This document shows positions 1 through 10,659 of a stretch of DNA of 64,000 nt, one piece after another. The notes beneath the pieces are model-generated. The model worked only from the letters and a program-made list of their open reading frames with translations, did no database searches and was not told where the DNA came from. Source of the DNA: Moniliophthora roreri. Its lineage: Eukaryota; Basidiomycota; Agaricomycetes; Agaricales; Marasmiaceae. The position numbers and the translations under genes are program-made. Positions within the stretch are counted from its first letter, which is position 1, and each line of letters opens with the position of its first letter. The stretch is from positions 1 through 64,000 of the forward strand of contig LATX02000233.1 in NCBI GenBank assembly GCA_001466705.2, read 5' to 3'.

Positions 1-25
1 GGGGGGGGGGGGGGGGGGGGGGGGG
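1..25. repeat. Homopolymer G run at the window edge
   Basis: The first 25 bases are all G. A run this pure at the very edge of a contig is most likely a sequencing or assembly artefact. It has no telomere-like repeat unit. A short TG dinucleotide run follows near position 67. Confidence 0.8.
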
Positions 26-286
26 TATATCAATCCTATGGTATACACAGTCCAGACAGCTAAATATGTGTGTGTGTAGCTGCCGGCTGGCATGAAAATC
101 CCAGGGGGCCCTTTGGGTAGCGGATATACTAGCCCGCAGAGTGAAGGGCGCAGCAAAAGAACATGACTGGAATCAGCAGGCGGACACACCCACACGAACA
201 TGGTTGTCCTTGTGCTCGCTTTCCAGCTGAAATGACCGAGGCAAAGATATTCATCAACGCATGCGGCCTCATCTTTTTCATTGCAA

Positions 287-2256
287 TCAAACCACTTCGT
301 CCTCAGTTCTTCGTCGACGCGAGAAGAATGAGAAGGAGCGGATCGAAGGCATGGACATTTGTGTTTCCGAGGTGAGGCGCGCAAGTGAGATGACGAGTGC
401 TACGGCAACAATGCAGAAAGCGATTGTGGGGCAAAGTGCGATGTAGGCTGCGAGCACACATAGGGCATTGGCAGAAAGCAAACCGAGACCCCACAAGTGG
501 AAGGTGGTCGGGAGTGCGTATGCCATGGCCACGAACTGGAAGCCGTATTTCTCGGAATGGACAGCATCGAGATGGGTGAACTAATGAAGTGAAGAATGAT
601 AAATATAACGTGAGCTGTTTAACGGGGGTGGCGCACGTACTGCTTCAGATGCGGTGATGCCCTGCAAAGGTTTGTAACGGTGGGCCAAGATCGCGGACGA
701 GAGAATGCTCGCCACGAGGAGCGCGGAAGAACCGACAGCGAGGGGTGTGCACTGCGGGAAGTAGATCAGGAAGATGTGTAACCTGCCAACTTCATCATCA
801 GCGCCTGTTAAGGTCTAATGGAGAATTCGTTGGTTTGAGATGATCAACCCAACCAAAACTCAGACCAGACCCCGTGATACCGGGTGTCATGCTGTCAAAG
901 TTGACTTTCGGTTTGAGTATATCATCTCAAAGCAACGAATGAATTTAGAGAGGAGTGAGGCTCACAAGAGACAGCAGAATGCTTCCAAAGATGTCCTTTG
1001 CCAGTCACGAACGGCGTTGGTGATAAAAGGCTGCCATTGTGCGATGTAAACCAGGCGGTCGACGAAGATGTCGGACAGCTTGGCGTGGTACCGGCCTGCG
1101 GTCTTGAACGTGAAAAGGTTGGCGATCTCAAACACCTTTGTCGGCTTAGTGGCATCGTAGATAATAGGCTGGTCCCGAGAGAGTCTAGCAATTTCTTGTC
1201 CGTAATGAGTCTCGACTCTGTTGCGGAAAATTGTCCTCCAAATTCGAGCTATGGCAAAGTGAGCTTGCGTAAGTTCCGACGGCTATGTGTACTTACCCAG
1301 AGCGCAAACTTGATGGCCATCAGCGGAACGATCTCTAGCGATCTTGGCAACGTCGAGTAGCTGACGGCATTCGTCTGCGGACCAGAAATAAGTCGAAGTT
1401 CTCGAAGTAAGTTGGTCTGAATAATGGAGTTAGTTACATCGGAACCGCGGGAATGAGATGCCACCAACCTGTCAAGGCATGTGACAGCACACAAATCAGG
1501 TCATCTACCACCTTTGCTGGCAGTCCACCCAAGTGCATGGGGAAGTATTCCACATGTGCCCAATAAAGTTCTGTCAGCGCAAGTCCTATACAAAGCTATC
1601 AGATGAAGATCCGTTGTCGTTGTTGTAGTAGGGAGACGAACTGAGATGAGAATCAGAATCTACATCAGAAAGTCCTAATTCTGACGTATCCAGCTCCTCA
1701 AGCCAGAACTCAGTATGAGCAGCATGGTCGACGAGGTAGTAGGAGCAGCCGTCATCTTCAATGTAGATGAAGAGCTCAATGTGTTGAGAGAGTGGGATTT
1801 GCTTGTCTTCGAGAATGGATTCAATGTGCTTGGACCAGTGGAGAGCCTTTGTCAAAGTTTGGGGATCGTAGAGATAAGACTCTGTGACGATGCGAAGTGG
1901 TGCGTTCCGGAAAAAGTAAAGTTGTCCTTCAGGGTGGGTATAAGGGGACCAGCCAGGGGGTAAATATTGCGGCCTGATAAGAGTATGATAAGTTGAATGA
2001 AAGATTGCAGGTTCTGAACACTGACTCGGGCTCGGAGCAGTACGAGTATCCTGGTGTAACTAGAACCTGCTTCGGGGAAGCACTACAGCATTATCAGTAA
2101 AAATAGCATCAAAAACAGACGCTCGACAACTCACAGTTGTTTCTTGTCGTAGCGCTCAGTCCATTGAGAAGTCGTTGGTCGTAAAGTACCAAAGTCTGGG
2201 GTTTCGGCGCCGGAAACAGCAGAAACAGCCTTTTCGTAGCTTTGGATGTCGTTCAT
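287..2256 (-). CDS. WW-like domain membrane protein (paralogue 1)
   Basis: Multi-exon gene of a family common in Agaricomycetes; function unknown. The first exon starts at the ATG at 2256 (MNDIQSYEKAV). A WW-like motif follows near 1895-1970, LPPGW then HPEGQLYFF; the second Trp of a classical WW domain is not at its usual place (ESYLYDP follows). Next come an acidic region (IELFIYIEDDG), a long helical segment containing VEYFPMHLGGLPAKVVDDL, and the conserved stretch ARLSRDQPIIYDATKP around 1100-1200. The C-terminus has hydrophobic segments near 660-770 (AVGSSALLVASILSS) and 330-510, ending in a basic tail before the TGA at 287-289. One intron appears to use a GTTCGT donor. The same order of blocks occurs in the gene at 12347-14937, which supports the model. 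Inferred to be a membrane-anchored protein; some exon edges are approximate. Confidence 0.75.
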
Positions 2257-2686
2257 GAGGAGAGAGAGAAACAGGGAAGGGGTGTGCGGGTGAAGTAGGG
2301 CAAGGTGGTAACAAGCTGTCGATGATGTTTATAAAGTGACTGTTGTTGCCACGCGGCACTGGACACTTGCCACTTGCACAGCCTGTCCAGAATCCACACG
2401 GTGGGCCCGAATTTGCCGAGGTGATGTCGGCCTACCTGTATCGAACCAGGCTGTCCATACAAACAATGGTTTACAGCAATACAGGTATCTTTGGGCACGA
2501 ATTCGATGGCAAGCGGGGCCATAATTGTGGCTTCAAACAAATTATGAGGCAGTAGCTGTGATATGTGGGTACTGGGTCACAATGGCTAGTTACGTATTTC
2601 CCGCAAAACGCTCCGAAATGCTTTGTTATCTTTAACCCTCCACATCCTGGACAACCTTCCAAAACCAAGTATAAACACCTTTTAAG

Positions 2687-2993
2687 ATGTCAGACCAAGA
2701 GGGAAGGTGCGACTGCTCGGTTCCATAAACTAATCACACTTTCTGATCCGACCACCGCCAGAATCAAGCCTACTACTAGTGCAGAAGAAGAGGAAAAAGG
2801 ACAAGTTATTGTCAAAGAAGGTGCAGCGGAAGGGAGGCATAAAGATGAAGCAACTCAAGAGGAGACTGAAGGACCAGTTGTAGAGCCGACCGACCCTGCT
2901 GCGCCATCTGGTGATGCACAGGGCGAGTTTGACACCAACGAACCCGTACCCCCGGAGTATGTCCTCACCGTTCCCATATTCGCCGTCATCTAA
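2687..2993 (+). CDS. Small acidic protein, copy 1
   Basis: Two-exon gene, about 83 residues. Exon 1 encodes MSDQEGR and stops at the GTGCGA donor at 2707; exon 2 starts at 2762 after CCGCCAG. The product is rich in Glu, Asp, Thr and Pro, with a run of four Glu and the motif PSGDAQGEFD followed by EPVPPE. No signal peptide or membrane segment is visible, and I do not recognise the family. The same layout (20-nt first exon, short intron, acidic second exon ending near EPVPP) recurs at 7339-7612 and in broken form at 3615 and 5135, which is the main support for a real gene. The C-terminal end differs from the copy at 7339, so the last residues may be an artefact of a missed intron. Confidence 0.5.
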
Positions 2994-3614
2994 CCATTAT
3001 CCCTAGTCACAATTACCGGGGTAAAGTCACTTATACATCATCCGGACGTCCCAAACCTAACAAACCCAGCAAGCCATGAATCAGTGATTGAATTTACGGA
3101 AACGTTGTACATATGATGCTAGAATGGAAACAAAACTAATTGCGCCTATTTGTTGCCAGCGAAACCACGGCCTTCATGGCGCGCGACACGCGCGTACGAG
3201 AGCGTCTTCCTCCCTCATCAACGGCTTTCCCATTTTTCCACTGCTGTAGGCAGGAACTTTCCTGCTCTACCGACCGCGGTAGTAACCTGATACCTGATAT
3301 CTCACCGCCCCACCCTGCCAAATTAGAGCTCACATACCTTTCGAACTCAGTTGACGCGCAGACCTAGGACAGCACTATTGATGTATACTCACGAGCGAAT
3401 TCAGAGACAGTGCGTACCTTCCACAAAGCTGTAATTGAATCAGGAATCAGTCTCGACAGGCAGATTGGATCAGCGCTGCTCAAAGGAACCATTTAGCGTC
3501 CAGGCGTTTGGAATAAACTTCTCCTGTGTTGCACTATATTCGACAGTTACCATATCTTTCCTTCCTTCCTACACACCAACGACCCCCTAGATCACCAAAT
3601 CAACTATACACACA
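2994..3614 (+). other. Decayed flank of the acidic-gene duplication
   Basis: No gene is supported. The stretch after the stop (near 2982-3060) resembles the sequence after the acidic genes at 3949 and 7666, which share CATAACGCACGGGGTA. It is therefore probably the downstream part of the same duplicated unit. Confidence 0.4.
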
Positions 3615-3879
3615 CTGTCTAATTCAGAGAATAGGTGTGACACCCTTTTTAATTTAATCCATCGATTAGATCTATAATGATTAAGTGCTTACTACCACAA
3701 AGAAGTCTTCACCAAGAACGCTGAAATTGAAGAAGGGGCAGGTGCTGTCAAAGATGAATTGCCTCGGAAGGATCCTGAAGAACCCATGGCATCCACCGAG
3801 CTCGAAGCTGCTGGACCGTCAAGCGACGCACAGGATGAAGTGTGGCAATGATGACGGCGAGTCTGTACCACCGTGGTGA
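3615..3879 (+). pseudogene. Small acidic protein, broken copy 2
   Basis: Aligns by eye to the intact gene at 7339-7612 over its whole length. The initiator position reads CTG instead of ATG (CTG TCT AAT TCA GAG AAT AG, then a GTGTGA donor). The second exon keeps the Glu/Ala-rich core and the PSSDAQDE-like stretch, but the frame is lost before the final VPP motif (GTACCACCGTGGTGA). Flanking sequence upstream and downstream is shared with 7339-7612, so this is a decayed tandem duplicate. Confidence 0.6.
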
Positions 3880-5134
3880 GCTGTCGGCATTTTTCCGACT
3901 TTTTTTTTTTCTTTTTTCCCTCCGAATTCTCATCTGCTTTCGTAGTCATAACGCACGGGGTAAGACAATCCAACGTAGCGTCCGGAGCCACTAACCCACC
4001 ACCCAGACTCATCAGACCCGTCAAGGAGCGCTAATGTTGATCTCTTGGTTTACAGACAGATCTTCGTTCTTAGAGATGTGTGGTCAGTCATGATAAACAG
4101 CTATTCAGGTCTCAACAACTTGGTGATATCTATGAAAACTCCTGTGTCCTACTATTAGTGCCTAATTCTCAGAGAAGCCTAGGCACGAAGTAGAAGGACT
4201 GAGAGCGCTCTGGAATACCACAAGGCGTGGTCACGATGGTAATTAAGTCGTCCACGGAGCTATAACTTATTCACTGATCAAGACACTAGATCAGCCTCAC
4301 TGATACCTAATGTGAATTCAAATACACCACCTGGTTAGCCACCTAATGCGTGTTACAATCTGTTCCACAGCTATTGGAATGGAACGAGTGGGGACATGGG
4401 AGCATTCGAAGGCTCGAGGAACATTCCGATGGACAGGCTTTTCGTGTACATTCAATATGTCCGAACGGCTTTTTCGCCCCGATAACTACGTCTACGTTTG
4501 GCTTGATTTTTCAGCTTTTTACGAAAATCAAACGAGGTCATTGTGAGTAATAATTCGTTCCTTCATTACTATATGAAACGTCCGTTTCAACTAATTTTAG
4601 CTTCACAGCTACGTGCTGTATATGACGTTGGCTGGGAGGAATCATTAGATAAGTGTCGCTTTGACTCGTGCAAGCATGATTTTGCCACCAGGCGGTTACC
4701 TCAGTACTCAGTGCCCTCAGAGTGCGTGCTGTTCTCGCATATGATAACCGCCTGACGGTTCATGAGATCGAACGATCGGGGACACTGGAATACGTGGCAG
4801 AACCATTCAAGTTGTCCGCCACCGATCAAGCCTAATCTCGCAGCGAAACTTGAGCCTCTCCCCCACCTGCCCATACGGGATATATTTGATCAACATGCAG
4901 ATAGACAAGTTACCTCACACAAAGCTGTAAGTAATAGTTTGTTCTTGATCGCAGCTCGAGAACTGAAAGGCAAATTAGATGCATCTTACTGTTGCAAGTT
5001 AAATTCTTGGCGCCTGAGTGTAAAAACTCCACCCAACTCCCACCCATATGATATGTTCTTTTTCTCGTCATTAACAACTTTTCGGACGCCCGCGCTGTGA
5101 CATCCTCAAATTCTAATAACAAACACACTTTTAG
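3880..5134 (+). repeat. Duplicated block A1 (pairs with 7613-8760)
   Basis: Sequence downstream of broken copy 2 matches the sequence downstream of the gene at 7339 in the same order, about 3.7 kb apart: CATAACGCACGGGGTA near 3949 and 7665, a TTTACAG acceptor-like site near 4052 and 7787, GGGAGTATTCGAAGG-like sequence near 4400 and 8150, and TTCACAGCTAYGTGC near 4605 and 8347. Conserved donor- and acceptor-like sites in both copies hint that the ancestral gene had more exons, but neither copy now has an open frame I can defend. Confidence 0.5.
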
Positions 5135-5380
5135 ATGTTGAATGAAGAGGAAAGGTGTAGTTTACTCCTTCTCTTCATCGATTGATCACATACTGATCCG
5201 ATCGCCAAGCACTCGTGCCACAAGGAGATGCTGCAGTTGCTCAGAAAGAGTCTGGTATACCAGTTTTTTTAGAGCCGGCCGACTCTGCAACTCCATCCGG
5301 TCGGATGCACAGGGTGAGTTTGATGACAGAGACGGGCCTGAACCCCGGAATCGTCACTGTCTCATCAACGTTATTTTACC
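5135..5380 (+). pseudogene. Small acidic protein, broken copy 3
   Basis: Starts ATG TTG AAT GAA GAG GAA AG followed by a GTGTAG donor-like site, the same 20-nt first exon as the other copies. The second exon keeps EPADSATPSG and the QGEFD-coding stretch, but an extra base in CCATCCGGTCGGATGCACAG puts these in different frames. Downstream it runs into the dispersed module at 5438. Probably a frameshifted duplicate. Confidence 0.5.
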
Positions 5381-5437
5381 GGTCATGGTTCCTGGGGTCT
5401 AGTACAGTAACCTACGGAGAATCGGGACGTCGCGCTC

Positions 5438-5668
5438 CTAATTACGAGTCCGAGTTTACGAGGATTCGTCTTTATCTGCCCATCTTTTTCCTTATGCGGA
5501 AGGTATCATCGATAGATGTCGACAGATCGTTTTTTGTTTGGCTCACTCAGCGCAACAGTTCAGCTTCGCTCTCATTTACGGTATCCAAGTTTCCGCAAAA
5601 ACCACAATGCCAGAAAAAGACTCGTAATCGCCATCGGAGCCTGAGGCCTGATGGCCCACTGCGGCAAA
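5438..5668 (+). repeat. Dispersed module, copy 1
   Basis: Shares ATTACGAGTCCGAG, TTACGAGGATTCGT, CTCGTAxTxGCCATC and GGCCCACTGCGGCAA, in the same order, with the reverse complement of about 32842-32990. Both copies contain an ATGCC start-like site and an internal stretch that differs in length. Origin unknown; it could be a transposon end or a duplicated promoter plus first exon. Confidence 0.55.
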
Positions 5669-5859
5669 TGGACCTGGTAAACTCGGCAAGCTTGTACATA
5701 AGGTCACACATTGAATTTGGATCCCTGAATACTGTAGTATTCACTGTCAGCGAAACCATGGTTTCGACAGCATGTCTTTTTCCAGGCGCTCTTTTACCGG
5801 CTATCGTGAGCACAAAACCCTGCATCAGGGTCCGCATACTACCTTAGGTACACAGAAGC

Positions 5860-6580
5860 ATGAAGACTATTTAAATTGGAAGCGCTCTAGAAAACACTCG
5901 TCAAGGAGTGGGATACGCCAACAGCAACGAGTTCTATTCTGATTTTTCTTCTTGACGCGTTTGACAACTGTGGGAAAATTCACTGAACCTCCCTTTGAGG
6001 CACTGTAAGCTTCATAGCCAGTCCCTACCATAAAGAAACCAGCCCCTCTTAGAATCTCGTCACAACACAAGGATATTAGGGCTAGCTTGTAATAGATGGA
6101 GATATTTGTGTGGACTACAGTCAACCCTGGTACCATGACTTGCAATGGCAAATTCTGTTGGGGTCCAGAAAATTTATTGAGGACATTTCTACATTCCACT
6201 AACCAGTCTTTGCAAGCATATAAATAATTAGGGGTGGGCCTGGCAGGGTCTGCTGCTCAGATAGGTGTAGTAACAGGAATCTAGTTGACCATTCAGGGAT
6301 GAGCTTCACAAAGATCTTTATTAGATTATATAGTCCTGGGAAAGAAGGCAGCATTCCAAATAGATACCCCATGTTGTCCTTTGGACAAGCTTGGTGCCTC
6401 AAGAGGTGTTTATGGCAGTGAACCAATGATGGGCACTTGTGCTCCAGGCATGGGAGTACATATTGCTAGACCTCTGTTTTGAGTAAGCTGTGAGTCAAAC
6501 GCTGGGAGAACGCTGGGGAAATCGTGTACATGTGGGGCATCGAAACAGGATTTGGTGCCTAAGAGAAGGGGCTGTGCAAA
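5860..6580. other. CpG-poor stretch without a supported gene
   Basis: Base use differs from the flanks, with few CpG dinucleotides between about 5960 and 6480. Minus-strand open frames of 75 and 110 codons occur (6199-6426 and 5867-6199), but I see no recognisable domain, signal or paralogue. A decayed repeat is possible. Confidence 0.3.
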
Positions 6581-6589
6581 TCGAGGCTG

Positions 6590-7022
6590 TGCAGTTGCCT
6601 GTAGTCTCGCTACACCGTCAACAATTGTGGGTACCGTGTACGTACTACGTACGGAAGGAAAGTTACGCTGACGAGCTCTTTCACGTACGATTCTGAGGAT
6701 GTTTGTTACGTGAGCGGTACGTAAGCAGGCCCTGGGCAAGAAAATGCCTTTTGAAAGTTCAGGTTATCCACACCCCTCCCATGCCCAATTCAGTTCTAAA
6801 TCGTAAAATGAGGTCCTAGGAGGGCATTGGCCAAATCAAGGATAGGACATAAAGGGATTATAAGGGTGTTCGCTTACTGTAAGGCCAGGCGCTAATCATT
6901 CTTGAGCTCGTACTGATACCACGATGAGCCCCCGGGGGCCTAGTAACAGATCATCAGCGTAACTTTCCTTCCGTACGTACAATTGTTGGGGGTGTAGGAA
7001 AGGAAAACATAGCGAGACTATT
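6590..7022. repeat. Fold-back element with about 75-bp inverted arms
   Basis: The left arm near 6590-6683 runs from TAGTCTCGCTA through CAACAATTG to CGTACGGAAGGAAAGTTACG. The reverse complement of 6945-7022 contains the same blocks in the same order. About 260 bp lie between the arms, with no open frame of note. The structure fits a small fold-back or MITE-type element; no target-site duplication could be defined. Confidence 0.6.
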
Positions 7023-7338
7023 GCCGTGGGAATATTTCCGTTTTGGCTCAGCAGCGAATCCGGATAATAATTAACCGTAAGGTCTAGTTACGGTAAGTGG
7101 CGGGCCGGGTACCCTGCGGAAATGCTAATGCAAGTAATGATAGGATCTGTTTTTGTATCATTAACTCGGGTGCTGAGGCTTGGCGCTTTTGATTTTGATT
7201 CAGTGGAGACGTTTAGCGCCCAAGCGCTTACCATAAGCTCCGAACGGTTGCTCTGATCTTTCCCTCCTTCCTTCACGTCGACGACTTTGACGCTCGCCCC
7301 AGTGATACTGCCACATCTTCAAACCAACTATACACAAC

Positions 7339-7612
7339 ATGTCTAATCCAGAAGATAGGTATGTCACGTTCTATTCGACTCATCTACATCCATTGATCAG
7401 ATCTAACGATCCGACCTTTCAGCGCTATCAAATCTACTACTACAGAGGACCCTATCAAGGAGGCTGAAGTTGAAGGAGGAGCAGGTGCTGTTAAGGATGA
7501 ATTAGTTCAGAAGGATTCTGGAGAATCTGCCGAACCTGAGGCTGCTGCGCCATCAGGCGACGCAAAGGATGACTTTGACGACGATGACGACGAGCCTGTA
7601 CCACCAGGGTGA
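7339..7612 (+). CDS. Small acidic protein, copy 4
   Basis: Two exons: 7339-7358 (MSNPEDS) and 7423-7612, 69 residues. The intron has a GTATGT donor and a CCTTTCAG acceptor. The protein is acidic: an EAEVEGGAGAVKDE core, PSGDAKDDFD, a run of five Asp, then EPVPPG and a TGA stop. No signal peptide or transmembrane segment is seen. This is the best-preserved member of a four-copy local family. The TGA overlaps a GTGAGC donor-like site (CCACCAGG/GTGAGC) that is also conserved at 3872, so the frame may continue through a further intron ending at TTTACAG near 7787; in that case this is only the 5' part of a longer gene. Function unknown. Confidence 0.5.
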
Positions 7613-8760
7613 GCTGTCGTCATTTTCTGACTTTTTCTTTGCGTCCTCACCTTTTCCATAGTCATAACGCACGGGGTAGAACCACTAACGCGGCATCCGG
7701 ACTCACCAAACCTGTCAAACGCTAAGGCCAATCTTGACTTGCAAAATCTACGACAATCTTGTACATTCGTTATCGTCTGGTTTACAGATGGAACTTTATG
7801 CTCGTCAGATGTGTAATCAGATCTCAAGGACTTCGTGACGTCTTTAAAAGCTCCTTTGCCCCGCTATCAGCGTCCAGTTCACCTGAGCATGAGAAGTTTA
7901 GAACCAAAGACTCAAGAGAAGCGTCGAGGGCGCTCTGGAAATCCCCAGGGCATGGTCACGGTGGTAGGTCTGGAGCTGTGCTCCTGATTAATGACAGAAG
8001 ACAGATGAAATTAGCCTCAGTGACACCTGTGGATTCGGTGTGGGTTCGGTGTCTGTGTGCCTTAGATACACCACCATGACTGGGTCAACTACTTAAAGCG
8101 CTTTACTATCTGCTTCACGGCCATCAGTGTAGAGCGAGCGGAGAAACGGGAGTATTCGAAGGGCCGAGGAATGTCCCTGATAAACACGCTCTTCGTGCAC
8201 ATTTCAGCTGTCTAAGCGGGGTGGAAGTTCGTCCCGATGACTACGCTGACCTGACCGCTCAGAGTTCATGAAAATGAAGCGAGAAAATCGGGAGTAAGAG
8301 CTGTTTCCTCATTGTCACGAAACCTCTCCTTCAATTAATCTTGAATTCACAGCTATGTGCGATGGAAATGGTGTATGTGACGGTGGCTGAAAGGACTGTC
8401 ATGAACAAGGGCAAGGGCAAATTAAAATGCCGTTAGCCAGCCCTACAGTGCCTCTCCCAGCACCACGGAATCAAAGCTTTCAGAAAACGCTGGTCAAGCG
8501 TCGCTCCGAATTAGGTCAGTGCTGATTTGACTAGCGCAAAGGATCATTTGGCCACCAGATTGCCTCGGGGTGCGTGCCGTTCTCCTCGCGATTCGTGAAC
8601 ATGACGAGCGCCTGACGGTTTATGTTTACTTTCACAGGTTTTAGGATAAAAATGATCGGAGATATTGGAATATGTGGAAGAATCATTCAAGTTATCCACG
8701 ACCGGCTTAACCTCGCAGTGAAACTTAGCCTCCCCTAGTTCAAATACGGAATGCATTTGA
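7613..8760 (+). repeat. Duplicated block A2 (pairs with 3880-4900)
   Basis: Second copy of the block downstream of the acidic gene, collinear with 3880-4900 including the ATAACGCACGGGGTA, GGGAGTATTCGAAGG and TTCACAGCTATGTGC landmarks. It has no defensible coding frame. Confidence 0.5.
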
Positions 8761-9380
8761 TCAAGGTGCTGATAGAATCAACTTCAAGGCGACGTGATCT
8801 CAGGACTGCATCAAGAGCTGTACATTGATCATCGTTTTGAAGGAATCAGAAAATCAGATTTGTGGCACAAGGTATCGCCCTAACATCTAACGCGCAAGAT
8901 TCATAGTCGGATGCATCCAAGTAAGCCCACTGGTGTCTACCATATGCCGTACTCAGTATACCTATTCGCAAGGCGACACATGTCAATAACATCCTTACAG
9001 CTTCAAGTTGACGCCCAGGTACCTGCATTCAACCTTTCCGGGCGAAACCATGCTCCGATCATGAGGCCAAGAGCTAGCGCTAAGGGTGCAGTGGGTTTTC
9101 GGTAGTACTGTTAGTACATTCCCCGGATCCTGGGACACACTAGTACCTCGTTGCTTGCGAGAAAAGATGTCCACGCTCGTCAACCCATTATTACCTGTCC
9201 AGTAAACGTTCGAGCGCTCAAGGATCAAATTAGCACCCGGTTCACAAGCGCTAGACCCACAGACGCCCTCATGCTCAAATAATCCTCCGAGATAGCTGGA
9301 CACGTTCCACATGTTCGGAGTACTGAATAACAATTAGTACGGCATTGCTGTGAGAGAGGTGTTTAAGAATCCTGCTTCCA
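8761..9380. other. No feature seen
   Basis: I see no supported gene, repeat or signal in this stretch. The longest open frame is about 110 codons on the minus strand and has no recognisable feature. Confidence 0.4.
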
Positions 9381-9694
9381 ATTTAATATAACACCAAACG
9401 AGACGCTCGTTGTTATTCCTCAAAAGCTCTCGGAGTCGTTGTCCTTGTGGTACGAAAGATGCCTACAGTAGTCCATCATCGAGCTCGCACAATACCTGGC
9501 ATCCAGTATCATCTGTAGCATCGCCGCCAGTTTACAACTTTCAAGAGGTGACCTGTGAAGGTATTCAGAACTTTTGGGTCTTCTCTTCGATTCAGAAAAA
9601 GATGTACTGACATGAACAGCCCTAACGGTGACTTGCATCGCCGCTTGGAAAACGTGCCCGTCAGGCTATGCAGTAGCTTTTGTTACTCCTCAGA

Positions 9695-9705
9695 TATATA
9701 TATAC
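9695..9705 (+). promoter_or_regulatory. TATA box of the first Lys/Pro-rich gene
   Basis: TATATATATA, about 85 bases before the ATG at 9786. The paralogue at 10660 has the same kind of box at nearly the same distance. Confidence 0.5.
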
Positions 9706-9785
9706 CAGTTGAGTCACTGTTTCTAGCAAACGACCAACTCTCGATACAACCCAACTACCCAACAAGTTTATAACTCGCCCCATAC

Positions 9786-10178
9786 ATGACCACGTATCTC
9801 CTTAAGCGTCTCTATAAGCATGTGAAGTGAGTTCTCATCATTCATCATTGACAAAGAACACGTCTCACCAATCGCGATAGGATCCACGTCAACCTAGCCC
9901 TCAACAATGGCAAGTCAGGAGGCAAGAAAGGCGCACAGTAAGTTCGTTTCATCTTCACTCTCTGACCCTTGCTGACGAATCCCCTATCAGATGGCTAGCA
10001 GAAAGGTTCGTACTCCACGTCTGATCATCACGGGGGAGAAAGGATTTACATGAGACATAGGTTCCGGCCTAGAGGACAGCCAACCGTTATTGTTGGTGGG
10101 AAGCCGAAGCCAAAGCCAAAGCCGGGTAGCGGCAGGGGTCTCGGTGGGGGCCACGGTGATAGAAGCGACAGGGTTTGA
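9786..10178 (+). CDS. Lys/Pro-rich small basic protein, paralogue A
   Basis: Four exons: 9786-9826, 9881-9937, a 15-nt micro-exon 9991-10005, and 10061-10178, giving 76 residues. The start is MTTYLLKRLYKHVK. The middle has GKSGGKKGA, the micro-exon contributes WLAE, and the C-terminus is FRPRGQP, then KPKPKPKPG, then a Gly/Arg-rich tail ending at the TGA. It is strongly basic with no signal peptide and has no recognised domain. All exon lengths except the last match the gene at 10660, and every splice phase agrees, which is strong evidence that both are real genes arising from one duplication. The shared promoter sequence GAGACGCTCGT near 9400 and 10350 shows that the duplication included the 5' flank. 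Function unknown; the basic N-terminus could bind nucleic acid or membrane, but that is only a guess. Confidence 0.65.
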
Positions 10179-10581
10179 GGACAATTGACGAAACATTTCA
10201 TTGTATTCGTTTCAGACCGTGGACCGTATGCAAATTAGATTGAGTTGACCATAGCCTTCGATTGAACCTGTCCAAGAAGCATCAGACGTCACAAAGAGAA
10301 AGGATCCGACAAACGCTTTAATTCAAATGAGGCGCTTGTTGCGAGACGCTCGTCGTCATTCTTTATACCCTCAGACACCTAATTCCGGCCTTGGGCAGTG
10401 ACATCCATCCCAGGTTTGCACAACGATCCTACAATGTCAACATGTAGGACTTGGATGCTGCGTGAAACCGTCGATAGCTTTCCACCCAAGAGGATGTATC
10501 ATGGTTACGCTAGTTGCATCACTTATGTCGAAGCCGTCCATTTCGTCGGCGTTTGCTATTCGGTGACCTTTTTGCTCAGCG

Positions 10582-10591
10582 TATATATATA
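10582..10591 (+). promoter_or_regulatory. TATA box of the second Lys/Pro-rich gene
   Basis: TATATATAT about 70-80 bases before the ATG at 10660, matching the position of the box before the paralogue at 9786. Confidence 0.5.
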
Positions 10592-10659
10592 GAGCATCGG
10601 CATGATTTAACTCACCGTTCATCGTTACCAACGACACACCACCGACACCTGCGCGAGAC

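Noticed and set aside
1..25. Telomere or G-quadruplex array
   Set aside because: Pure G without a TTAGGG-type unit, located at the window edge; an artefact is the simpler reading.
5215..5847. 210-codon plus-strand open frame as a gene
   Set aside because: It starts inside the broken acidic-gene copy and runs through the dispersed module at 5438. It has no domain or splice structure and is better explained by these two features.
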